Shown in pieces: positions 25,299-36,080 of a stretch of 54,853 nucleotides of DNA. Both the position numbers and the translations under genes were made by a program. Positions within the stretch are counted from its first letter, which is position 1; every line of letters starts with the position of its first letter. Where the stretch lies: contig CAMPET010000059.1 of assembly GCA_946803715.1 (NCBI GenBank), positions 141,100 to 195,952 of the forward strand, in the 5' to 3' direction. This stretch comes from Beroe ovata. Lineage: Eukaryota; Ctenophora; Nuda; Beroida; Beroidae. Under the pieces are notes generated by a model. It did not search any database, was not told where the DNA came from, and was given only the letters and a program-made list of their open reading frames with translations.

Positions 25299-27093
25299 CT
25301 TTTATACCTGTCAGATAGGGACATATCAATGTTGGTTGACAGCTGCCTGACTAGGTGGCGAACTGCATGTCATCGCCAAATTTCTGAGTGAGAAAATACT
25401 TGGGAAAAACGACTGAAAGAACAAATTTCAAATATCTGGGACACTGCAATTTCAAACACAAGGGGCGATTTGTGGAACTCCTAGCTCACCAGTACAAGAC
25501 AGTGTGCACTCTATAACCATAGCGAGTTCTATATGATCGATCCCTTTAAGAATCGTGTATAACGCTAAAAACTTAACCGCACACTTATTATGCCTTATAA
25601 GCACCCTAAACTGAGTAATGAATTTGATGAGAGTGGGATATGTCTGAATCGGTGGTATACTCTCTGTCATGGTTTTTGGGTGTCAATGTGGGTGATAGAT
25701 CAGTTATGCTGGTTTAGATACCTTGGAGAACCCTTACAAACTAGGATATTCATTGACTGAGAAAGTTTGTCAACAGATATTTACTGAAAGATTGAGATTA
25801 GCATTGACTCCTACAAGCAGTTCATACGAGCAATTGAACAATTGGCCAAGTGATCATCTCTCATGGTCATGGACAAAATAAAAGACTGGTTAAAATGAAA
25901 TTTTGACATATAAACTTAAACCATCATCCTCATAATTAGACAGGACACCCTTATCAATAAACTGGAAATCAAAGCGTATATCAGGGGGCTGGCAAGCCCC
26001 CCGCGGCATCTGTAGTTGATGTTGAACCCGCGAGCAAAAAGGGNCGGTGGTATACTCTCTGTCATGGTTTTTGGGTGACAATGTGGGTGATAGATCAACG
26101 CACTTCATACCATCAGTTATGCTGGTTTAGATACCTAGGAGAACCCTTACAAACTATAGGATATTCATTGACTGAGAAAGTTTGTCAACAGATATTCACT
26201 GAAAGATTGAGATTAGCATTGACTCCTACAAGCAGCTCATACGAGCAATTGAACAATTGGCCAAGCGATCATCTCTCCTGGTCATGGACAAAATAAATGA
26301 CTGGTTAAAATGAAATTTTGAAATATAAACTTAAAACCATCATCCTCATAATTAGACAGGACACCCTTATCAATAAACTGGACATCAAGGCGTATATTAT
26401 CCCCTATATATCGAACCCTCGAACCCAACAAAATAAACCAAAACTAATAAATGATCGGCGAGAGCAAAACCGCGCCGTATTTATGCATGCTCAGACGCGT
26501 GCCCAGTGGGCATTGCCCACACACGCACTGTCTGTGACGCGTCTCTAGTCAACACATTAAGTAGCACCCGCAGTGTCTTAGTGGTGGGCATACAAACCAT
26601 TAGCAGTCCATGCCCATATCAGGCAACGCCTGGGTTGAAATACACGCATCAGTACTCCCGAGCTCTGTTTATGGGAATGGGGTTGTTGTGTGTCTACTTC
26701 TGACGTATAAAATATACCTTGTTGCGTAGGACGGACATCATATCAATATTTCCATATTTAAACTCAGTTCATGGGCACCCTTGTCTAATGTCTATATTTG
26801 GGCTGAGATTGAGGGAGGTAAGGCGTGTGCGTGGGTAATGAATTAGGCGTGGCAACATAAATATTAAATTAAGTTACTAGCTGGGCGCAAATTGAAACAG
26901 CGACTTCAATCATTGATCTAAGCTGTGCAACGCAGTGTCGAAATCTAGGTTGTACTAGTAGTGAATAATATTCCAAAAAAATGCGAAATAAAGCCGGGAA
27001 TTTTCAACCGGAATATCATATTTGTCAAAAATTAATCACAGATAACCTAAACATTACCATAATATTATGATGATCAAAATTAAACATTTAAGT
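25299..27093. other. intergenic between ETS gene and the unknown gene
   Basis: Contains the duplicated segment above and a GC-rich stretch at 26490-26550 with short palindromes (GTGGGCATTGCCCAC). No gene supported. Confidence 0.55.
25650..26394 (+). repeat. direct duplication around the single N at 26044
   Basis: About 335-350 bases starting CGGTGGTATACTCTCTG occur at 25650-25983 and again from 26045. The left copy then runs into about 60 unrelated bases (25984-26043) with a GGGGGCTGGCAAGCCCCC hairpin, likely a repeat-element end, before the N. Confidence 0.8.
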
Positions 27094-29556
27094 TCATAAT
27101 TTGGATCTACTTCTGGGAACACTGGACAGTAATTCTGAGTCTGGCTCGGTCACCCACGGGCCAAAACCCCTCATGATATCCGAGTCAAGTTCTGACGGGT
27201 TTTTCCTGGCGGGCTTCGAGTTTTTCTTCTTCCCAACCCGCGGTTTCGTGTGCGAGCTGTGTTTTGCAGACGTGCGCGGGTGATTCCCGCGACCATAAGA
27301 AGTGGTGGGCTGCGGTTTGATGCGGGCGGATTTGGGGTTTTCACCAACTCTTCTAGATTGAGCACTGTGGGATTTTCCTTTGCTGTTATATCTAACCTGA
27401 AAAATAGAGCGTTGACTTGTGTTGAAGTTTTTGTTGAGTTCATGTTATTCAGAAGAATAAGTCATAGAAGAATAAATCATAAAAGAATAGAGTTATCATA
27501 GAAGAATAGAAGGAGTAGAGACAAGTTTTATAGATTCAATGGTAAAGAAAAAGAGATTCTCCATGAACATTTTCAGGTCCAATATCCAAGATCGTGCATC
27601 AAGGAATACTGATCAGAAGAAAATCTCTAAGATTGTCCTTTTTGAAATTAATGACTGGGAAGATTGACACGCAAAGACGTTTTTTAAGGATTTGATCCAG
27701 ACAAAACACGTTTTAGTACCTTTTCACAGAGGAGTGCCTGATCTTGGCCACGCCCATGTTTACATTTATAGTGATACCCGGTGCAGGCCGGCGATTCGGG
27801 AGGGGTTTGTTTCACAAAAACCGAGTAAACTGTCGTACAGTCCGGAATTAGAACCTACGAAAATTGGCAAACGTCCAGCTTTTGCGGTTTCGTTTATAGA
27901 ATTCACAATATGAACCGGAAAATCTATCACTGGGCTTGTATTGGTACAATTATGGTTCTACTTTTCCAAATTTCAAAGAAAATAGAACTGTCAGCAGAAT
28001 ATGATATTTACCTCTCTGTCCACTAATTCTTCCATCAACGAGCTCTGCTCACTTCGGTTCTCGGATGAATCCTTGGGTTGGTTGGGAGACGGCGATTTAG
28101 CCACCGATGAGCTAACCTCAACCTGATTAGGTTCTTCCAAGAGAGACCTGGACGCCAGTTTTTGCACGGGACTAGGGATTTTCTGCCGATTGGCAACATG
28201 CTGGTCCATCAGCTGAGTGATGATTGGGTTTGGAGTTGATTCTCCTTGTTCTGGTGGATCCTGATTCCAGTTGCTAGGGTTGTTACTGGTGGTATCAGAT
28301 GGTGTGTTACCATGGTCATGGTTACCATGGTACTGGTCGCCGTGGTTGTAAGGTGGAACGCCTGGTTTCTTGTCGGTGTGTGTGATATGAACCTGTTGAG
28401 TGTAACAATGGGTTCAAATCGAGTCACTTGAACGAAAACTAAGTATTTCGGAAGTTTTATCATTATGTTGCTCACCACTCACCAGTGTCACGATTGAAGG
28501 CTCAAGTTGTAACCTACGAGTTGGTTTCCCATCACTGATGCAAGAAGAAGGAGGTTTGATAACTGCATCCTTCTTCCTCAGAATGTTCCCCTGGGTCAAA
28601 TTAAAATTGTAATTCTGATCCTCAGATTTTATCTTCATATGGACTTCGTGTGCAGACGTTGCGCGCTCCTGTTCTACTCAGTGAACTGAAAAGTCGCGGC
28701 AGATTGGGTCACGCAACGTGGGACTAGGAACAGGACTGAAATAGCTCCTATTTAAACCTTCTCAATAGCCTGAGCCTGTCTGGTGAGAATAGAATCGACG
28801 CTGCCCGCTGAATCAAGGTCCGCACGGGAATATTTGGATTTGTTCATCGTTTTTCTTTGTCTTCCACCACTACTTTTCCTGGGTAGCAACTGTGTGTTTG
28901 ATTGGTGTGGAAGAACAAAATATGACAGCTGAACCAAACATTGAATTTGGAAAAGATGGTTGTAATTCAAGGGAGTAGGTCATCCAGTCCGTTTAGAGAA
29001 GGTTATGTGAAGAAAGCCTGGACACAAGGATTATACCAGAGTGGATACTGGTTATGGTACTCCAACCTCTTCAATTTCACTAATCAATTAGTTAAGATTT
29101 AAGATATACCTTAAAGTTAGTCGACTAAGATGTTGATCTAGAAGATCATTGACGGATATGCTTTTTACATTTCCAGTCGGGGTTTTGTCAACAAATCTCA
29201 CACCGTATTCTGCACCCGTGCTCAGTTGTAGGCGCCTGCTGGGCGACGACTGAAAAAATATTCCCTTGTGTTTGGGAATTAGCGAAAAACTTTCCCTTGA
29301 GCAAAGCGTTTTCAGCAAAATGATTGTGTTGGGATTCATGACAAAAAACACTTCCTTGCGTTTGATAAGCAACCTTTTGATGCGACGAACGGGCATGTTT
29401 ACTTCCTCCACCCCTAAAATGATTCCCCTCAATGTCGTAGTAGTGTTTGTACGTCACTGCATTTGGGTTGAAGTTGGAGAAGTAGGGGAGTGTCCGGGGG
29501 ATTGAGTATCGGGAACAGTATTTCTCTGTCTGTGTTACCATTACCATGGTAACCAC
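27094..29556 (-). CDS. unrecognised Ser/Lys-rich protein, five exons, apparent frameshift in exon 1
   Basis: Exons 29110-29556, 28758-28878, 28483-28668, 28012-28392 and 27094-27396 join with consistent phases to TGA and would give about 478 residues. Exon 1 is open in one frame up to a run of six A (29253-29258, + strand), then coding character continues in another frame (GVRFVDKTPTG, NDLLDQHLSRL). One base too many in that run would explain it; alternatively translation starts in the second frame, or a short extra intron exists. Exon 4 has a His/Asn/Gly stretch (YHGNHDHGN). Exon 5 is basic (KPRVGKKKNSKPARK), then ends in an acidic segment and RSRSKL. No domain recognised; composition suggests a nuclear or cytoskeletal low-complexity protein, which is only a guess. 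Confidence 0.6.
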
Positions 29557-31300
29557 AAATTAGTTGCGTTGCCAGGCGGCGTGGTCCAAGGTGTGTAGAA
29601 TGAGGATATTGTGGAACTTAGCTCATATAAGAGTGTGCTTGTCGTGGAGCGAGTTTCTTTTCTAAGACGGTTACTGTATTTTAATGAACAACGAAAAGAG
29701 TGTGAGCCAATGTATAATGATAAAACTTTTGAAAAATGTGGGCGTTTAATAAGTCGTAAAACTAAATCCAAAACGCTAAACCACGTTTCTTCTAAAACAA
29801 ATAAACGAAAAACCACAGATTCGGTCGAATTGATCTGCAACAATGTTACAAACTCCTGCGGCGCAGGCAAAAACATATGAGCATGGATAGAATAAGCGAT
29901 CAAAGCGCCGTGAAGTATAGTGTCAAACTGTACTGCGCACCGCCAGCTTCGTGCTAGCCGCATAAACAGATTTAGATCATACGGCGCAAAGTAAACTATT
30001 GCGCGAAAAGTTTAATATAAAACTGCACTTTTAATAACGTTAGATTTAAACATATCTCTCAGTTTCTTGTTAAGCAACTCATGATTATTGACTACTCGAG
30101 CATCGCGTATATTATTGTTGATGCACACACACACACACAAGCACTATATAAATGATACGTATCACATGAAGATATGTATATATCGCAGTGAGGGAAGCTT
30201 GAGACGTAAAGCGCACGGCTCAACGTTAAAAATTGTGATTTTTTAAATAATCTCTCATTTTATCGTATGCTGCATGGGGCAGTGCTTGAATAACTCTGTC
30301 ATGATAAATATTGTAATTCAAACAAATGGGCTCCACTGTAAATATATGCTCGATGCAATTTGAATCATTTGTCATGGCCATTGAATTTGATGGTTTTAAA
30401 TGTGAAATGGATCTAGCTTAAAGTTAAATAATCTCAGCTCCAAATCGTGGGTAAGAAATTGAAATAGATTCTTTTGTCACAACAGCATATCAGCATCATT
30501 TATCCAGTATAGGATTTGTAAAGAAAATGATCAAAGGGACAAGGGATATTATAGTCGGAGAACTCAGAACAATCGAGCATATCGTGTCTCAATTTGAATT
30601 CGGGCACGCGCGCATGACGCGCATATCCAACTTTGAATTCACAGAATTTCTTTTTATTTTTAAATCATCGTTTCATACAGACGATATATCATGGCAGACA
30701 ATCAAGCCGCAGAAGTTTAATATCAGTATTTTATAAAACGAAGAGAAACAACGATGTAAAAGAGACCTTCACGGTAAAACAAATCAGTTTTCCTGTACAT
30801 TGTATAATTTCTAGTTAAAAATATAGAGATCTGTCTAAATTTGAAATAATTTCTATTTTGAGAACTACAATACCATTGCTTGAAATGTGGATCAAAACCT
30901 CTCCCAAATTATTTGATATTTCAAAAAACCGCAATGGTATTGTTAATTCCTTTCGATGATTCATGGTAGAAATTTCCAGATAAAATTAGATTTACATTAT
31001 CCTACAACAGTACAAAATGGTGTGATATATGAAGAAACGGAGTTTTAGAATTACATAGTTCCTGTAATTATCCTGAAAAGTATACTTAATTGGATGTTAA
31101 ATGGACGGAAACCAAAAATATGGATCACGACGATTTCTCTCTCTTTCGTATTTACACGCTTCATAATAAAGAACAAGCAGGCAATTATAGGCGCATTCAT
31201 CCGATTTAACACTGAACTGAACAACTGAATAATTAAATCAATTAATTAATTGACTCTGTGAATATGATATGAAGAAGTGGTTATAGAAGTTCCAACAGCG
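29557..31300. other. intergenic, no supported gene
   Basis: Overlapping frames of 140 codons (-) and 89 codons (+) exist near 29541-29963, but neither has splice support or a family match. The rest is AT-rich. Confidence 0.5.
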
Positions 31301-31339
31301 CAGCTGTGACAAATCAACACCACTCCGAACTGACATCAC

Positions 31340-31530
31340 AATGGAATGTCACCATGACAACACGTCATAGTGACACCATCGTCCATCATAACAACCATAG
31401 TGACACCATCATTACAACACGTAGTGACACCATCATGTCAAGACACAGTGACACCATCATGTCAGGCCACAGTGACAGCACCATGGCGACACAAAGTGAC
31501 AGCACCAATAGTAACACGTTATAGTGACAC
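31340..31530 (+). repeat. AGTGACACCATC minisatellite
   Basis: About ten irregular AGTGACACCATCATG-type units, a variant of the TTGACACCACT family. Confidence 0.8.
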
Positions 31531-31574
31531 CATGTCAACAATGATCGATGTTATACTGAAGTTCATAGTGGGTA

Positions 31575-32790
31575 TAGGACTCTACGGCGGAGGACTCTAC
31601 GGCGGAGGACTGTACGGCGGAGGACGCTACGGCGGAGGACGCTACGGCGGACTTTTCAATTTAGGGTGGACGCTACGGCGGATTTTCAATTTAGGGTGGA
31701 CGCTACGGCGGATTTTAGGACACAAGTACATACATCTCTTCACAAGCACACAACCTCATTAGAGATCGATGGTACCGCTTATAGATACTTAAAATAGATA
31801 GATAGGTAGATGGTCAATTTATTGAAGGGTCAAAGGGGAAGGTTATAAATCAGTAATGAGACGCAGGACGTGGGCGTGTGTGTGTGTGTGTCTGTGTGTG
31901 TGTCTGTGTGTGTGTCTGTGTGTGTGTCTGTGTGTGTGTGTGTCTGTGTGTGCAGGGACATGAGGTAAGGAGCGGTGTGGGTATTCTCCGCCATGTCGGT
32001 TATGCTGGAAAACACCTCCTGGAGCTCAGAGTCAGCAGGATCTGGCTCGTGACTGTGCGGCTGCTTGAAGGCATGAACCAAAAGCATTGATCCCCATTCA
32101 TAGTCCAATGTGGTACTGGAGAGTTCACGTGCAACTCAACAGTTCCCAACAGAAATGTTCCGATTCGCGACTTGGGTATTCCGTGCATGACCTCACAGCG
32201 GCGGTAGAGTGTAGAGCGTCATGTGAACCGCCGTTTAAATTACTCCCTATTACTACCTACTGTGTCACGTGATTTGTTCGAGTCACTTGGCCTTATACCA
32301 CTCTAGACTTTTGCCTTGTCAATTGACTCAATTACACATGACTTGAACGCTCCCATTGCGCTGTCTATAGCTGCATCTCTAGATCGTCGTCGAACGATTT
32401 ATGAGATGCTCTATACATGACTGACAGGGTACCCGGTACAGTGACAAGATGACGAACTCATTGCACGTCCTGCTTCTCATAGCTGATAAATAACTTTCCC
32501 CTTTGGCGCCTCAATGAATCGATCATCTACCTATCTAAGTATCGATCATCTACCTATCGATCATCTACCTATCTAAGTATCTTAAAGCGTACCATCGATC
32601 TCTAATGAGGTCATGTGTGCTTGTGAAGAGGTGTATGTACTTGTGCCCTAAACTCCGCCGTAGCGTCCACCCTAAATTGAAAATCCGCCGTAGCGTCCAC
32701 CCTAAATTGAAAAGTCCGCCGTAGCGTCCTCCGCCGTAGCGTCTTCCGCCGTACAGTCCTCCGCCGTAGAGTCCTCCGCCGTAGAGTCCG
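31575..32790. mobile_element. inverted-repeat element with 15-base outer tandem repeats
   Basis: Left arm 31575-31875 and right arm about 32460-32790 are inverted copies of each other with small indels. The outer ends consist of repeated CTACGGCGGAGGA units. The 580-base loop has a long GT/CA run and a minus-strand open piece (ELQEVFSSITDMAEN) of uncertain status. It lies 3' of APBB. Confidence 0.7.
31878..31955. repeat. GT microsatellite
   Basis: Interrupted GTGTGTGTCT run inside the foldback loop. CVCV or HTHT frames over it are artefacts. Confidence 0.9.
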
Positions 32791-32862
32791 GACCCCGTTC
32801 ATAGTTTCATAAAACTGATAACACATAGTTTAACAAGTCCAACAACTTATTGTTCGTAACAG

Positions 32863-32868
32863 TTTATT
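32863..32868 (-). terminator. polyadenylation signal for the APBB gene
   Basis: TTTATT on the + strand (AATAAA on the coding strand), about 156 bases after the APBB stop codon. Position and strand fit a 3' UTR end. Confidence 0.5.
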
Positions 32869-33023
32869 CCTATACATAGTTCATCTTTTCATTCCATTCC
32901 TGATACACATATTTCTGATAAAAAACAATCTGCCAGCACGTTTTTCCGAGCGGAACTGACTCAGGACTCGTGTATACACAGGAGCTCATCTATAACAAGT
33001 GGTGGTTGCTATGGTAACTATCG

Positions 33024-34757
33024 TCACTTAGTTACAACTGCCCTCGTGTCACCCTCGGCAGATTTCTTCTTCAGTTTCTTCCAAAACGAGAAAATCTGGC
33101 GGAGGATGGATGTGAAAATGATGAATATTGCATAATACAACATTTTTGCATTGTATTAAAATTATACAGATGAACACTACACAATGTACATAGTACATAG
33201 TAAAATGGACACTGTATACAGTTACTGTAAGTAAACACTACACAATGTACAATGTACAATGTACATAGTACACTTACCCCCGGCGATTCTGGTTTCTGTG
33301 TTTTCTTCATCTCTTCCTGCTTAGCGAGTAGGAGCTGATACCGCGCGTTACACGCATTCTGTATTGCACGTGCCATGTCCGCGCACGACGCATCACTCTG
33401 ATACACGTGGCAGTAGAAGATGCGCGGTCCCCCGTGTACAATGTATCCGAGGTGGTGTTCCTGTTGGCCGAGCGCCATAAAACTGACAAATCTTACTCTG
33501 TGCTCTGCGAGGAGAGTTCGATCCTGGGAGAGAGGGTGACTGTGAGGTGAGGAATTCTGAATTCCGAAGTCAATTTCATTGAAAAGGAAAGAGAAAAAGG
33601 TGAGTTAGATATGGAGATGGGAGGTGATAAGTAAGTCGAATATCATCGAAATAGCATTATTGAGTGAATTCATGGAGTGAATGAGGTAAGGGGGGTCAAA
33701 GCAATGAAATGACCATGGTGATTGGTGAGGTGAGCAAAGGTTAAGGAAGTTGAGAAAAGGCGAGTTTTTTGTCGAGAGAAACGAGCACACTTACCGCAGT
33801 TTTGATAAGGTTAATGGTACTGACATGTACTTCCATCGTTACACTCTCCCAGTTCGTCTGATTGCTGTTCTCCAGTTTTTCTATAGCCGAGTGTATCACA
33901 TCCGTTCCTTAAAAGAGGATTATTTGGATATGGAACTTGGTATAATCAATCATCGATTTCCAAAAGTTAGCAAGACAGTCACTACGGAAAATGACCATTC
34001 ATTCGAAGCTTATCGCTCCTTGAATTCCGGAATTAGGGTCAAATAATTAAAAAAAATCCATAAAACTCTTCACCAAAGTGACGCCTACCTTTTTCCTTCT
34101 CTACCCTGATGTATCCCAAGTACAGAGTCTCGAATCGGGATGGTGGCGCCACGGAGGAGGGCTCTGCGGGCGGAGGGCATTCTGGGGTGGTGGCGATGGT
34201 GGCGGCGGGGTCCGTCATTGTGCTCTCCTAAACGGGGAGGAAGAGAGGGGGTCAGACATAGGAGGTTGTTTATTTTGAGATACATTTAACTATTCCGCAC
34301 TCATTATATTGGTAAGGAGTGGTCATCGTCAGGGAATGAGATAGATATGAGTTCCATTATCAGCATCACTATTTTCACAAAAAAGGGAGGGGGACATAAT
34401 GAAGAAGCAATCTCATATTCGTCACGCATCTTCTCAGCCGAGAAAGGAAATTCCTCCAGAAATTGAAAATTCTGTGCAGCGAAATATATAATGGAGCTGT
34501 AAAATGTATGGGGGGATAAAACGGGGGAATTACGATTGCCGATGGTGGAGAAGCTGATGTGATGATACCCGAAGGAAGGTGATCGACAGAAAGAGAAATA
34601 GGAGTGACTGGGGTACTGCAGCCGAAAGATATCGCACAGAGCTGAGACTTTGTGCTGACAAAAGAGTGCAGAATGAGATCGAGCACCGTTGACGAAGTTG
34701 CTGACATCAATAGAATGAATGTGCTTGTGTGACGTGTGTGTGATTTTGTGTGTGTGT

Positions 34758-34789
<32 letters not shown>

Positions 34790-36044
34790 ATGACGGGGGT
34801 GTGTGTGTGGGGTGTGTGTGTGGGTGTGGGTGTGTGTGTGTGTACACTGTGTACGNGATGTGTGTGTGTGTGTGAGTGTGTGTATGAGTGTGTGTATGAG
34901 TGTGTGTGTGTGTGAGCATGCGTTTTTATACCAAGTGGAGACCAAAGCAACGCACGAAAGAACATTTGCCTCACTGTGTGTGTATCATACACAATACATA
35001 TACTGTTAGCAAGCATATTATGTCTCAGTGTGTGAAGCAATGTTTTATTTTATGCTGCGCGTCATAAACACACACAAGGTATAAACACCGCGCAAAAAAT
35101 AAACCGTCGCAATATGCGAAACCGTCCTGAGTAATCACGCGTGTGGGAAATGATATGCTTCCACGATTTTATGAACTGTAGATTTCATGAACTGATCCAA
35201 GTCCAATAAAATCCACCTGGCAGTGTAATATAAACTCTCATGGCACGCAATAACAACTGCTGCTCCGCAGCGACCAGGTGATTTAATAACTTGATGATTT
35301 AACGAATCGAGAATTTACTGAGTGACATATTAAGCTTGTCCTGTATGCATCTCTGTGTGTGTGGGTGCGTGTTGATCGACGGTTGAGGTTGGGGCACGAA
35401 TGATATTCAGTTGATGCATCGCATCTCAAATGATAGTGTCGCTCTATCAACAACACATATTATACGGGCAAGATGTTTCATGGCAATATATCTCAAGATT
35501 ATAATATACATCAAGCGAAATTGGGAATCATAAAAACTCATCATCCAAGCTTGTCACGTGTTGCCCGAGATTGGTGTTATAACGGTCACGTTATCACGTA
35601 GTTTCTATGACAACATAGAGTCACGTGACAATAGTGACAGAGAGTCGCTGATTGAACGCGATGTTTATAATGACTTATAGTGCCATTAATAATAAGTTAT
35701 AGCTTGACAAAAGTATGCAGGGAATGTTAGGGGTGGGGCTGGGGTGTTTTTTGGAATCATTTAAGTACTAAAGTAGGAAAAGTTCTGTCAATCTTCGGTA
35801 TTGGGCTGGCTAAGTCAGAGTTCTCGAAGAGTAGGAATATGAATGAGAATTATACATAGACAAGGGGTCGCTGGCTGGAGCTCAGTCAAAAATTCCTGGG
35901 ACATTTAGAAGGAATTTCTGAATGGGCATTGGAGACCGATTATGAAATCTCATGGCCGTATTGCCGACAAAGACAGATCTGTAAACAAACAAAAACAAAC
36001 ACATAAACTCACCTAAACACATAGTAAACCAGGACGTTATGGAG

Positions 36045-36080
<36 letters not shown>

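Noticed and set aside
25299-25312. TATAAAAG as a TATA box for the ETS gene
   Set aside because: It lies only a few bases before the start ATG, too close to serve as the promoter of that transcript.
28405-28432. tRNA T-arm-like GGTTCAAATC
   Set aside because: No matching acceptor or anticodon stem around it; it lies in an intron of the unknown gene.
29541-29963. 140-codon minus frame and overlapping 89-codon plus frame
   Set aside because: Neither has splice sites, a family match or convincing composition; overlap of both suggests chance.
31370-31762. Glycine-rich protein with LYGGG repeats
   Set aside because: It is translation of 15-base tandem repeats in the arm of an inverted-repeat element; no start context, introns or family support.
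31830-32188. Terminal exon on the minus strand (DYEWGSMLLVHAF, ELQEVFSSITDMAEN)
   Set aside because: First taken as the APBB C-terminus, but APBB closes with its basic tail and stop at 33024. The piece runs into a CA microsatellite and lies in the foldback loop, so it is not called as a gene.
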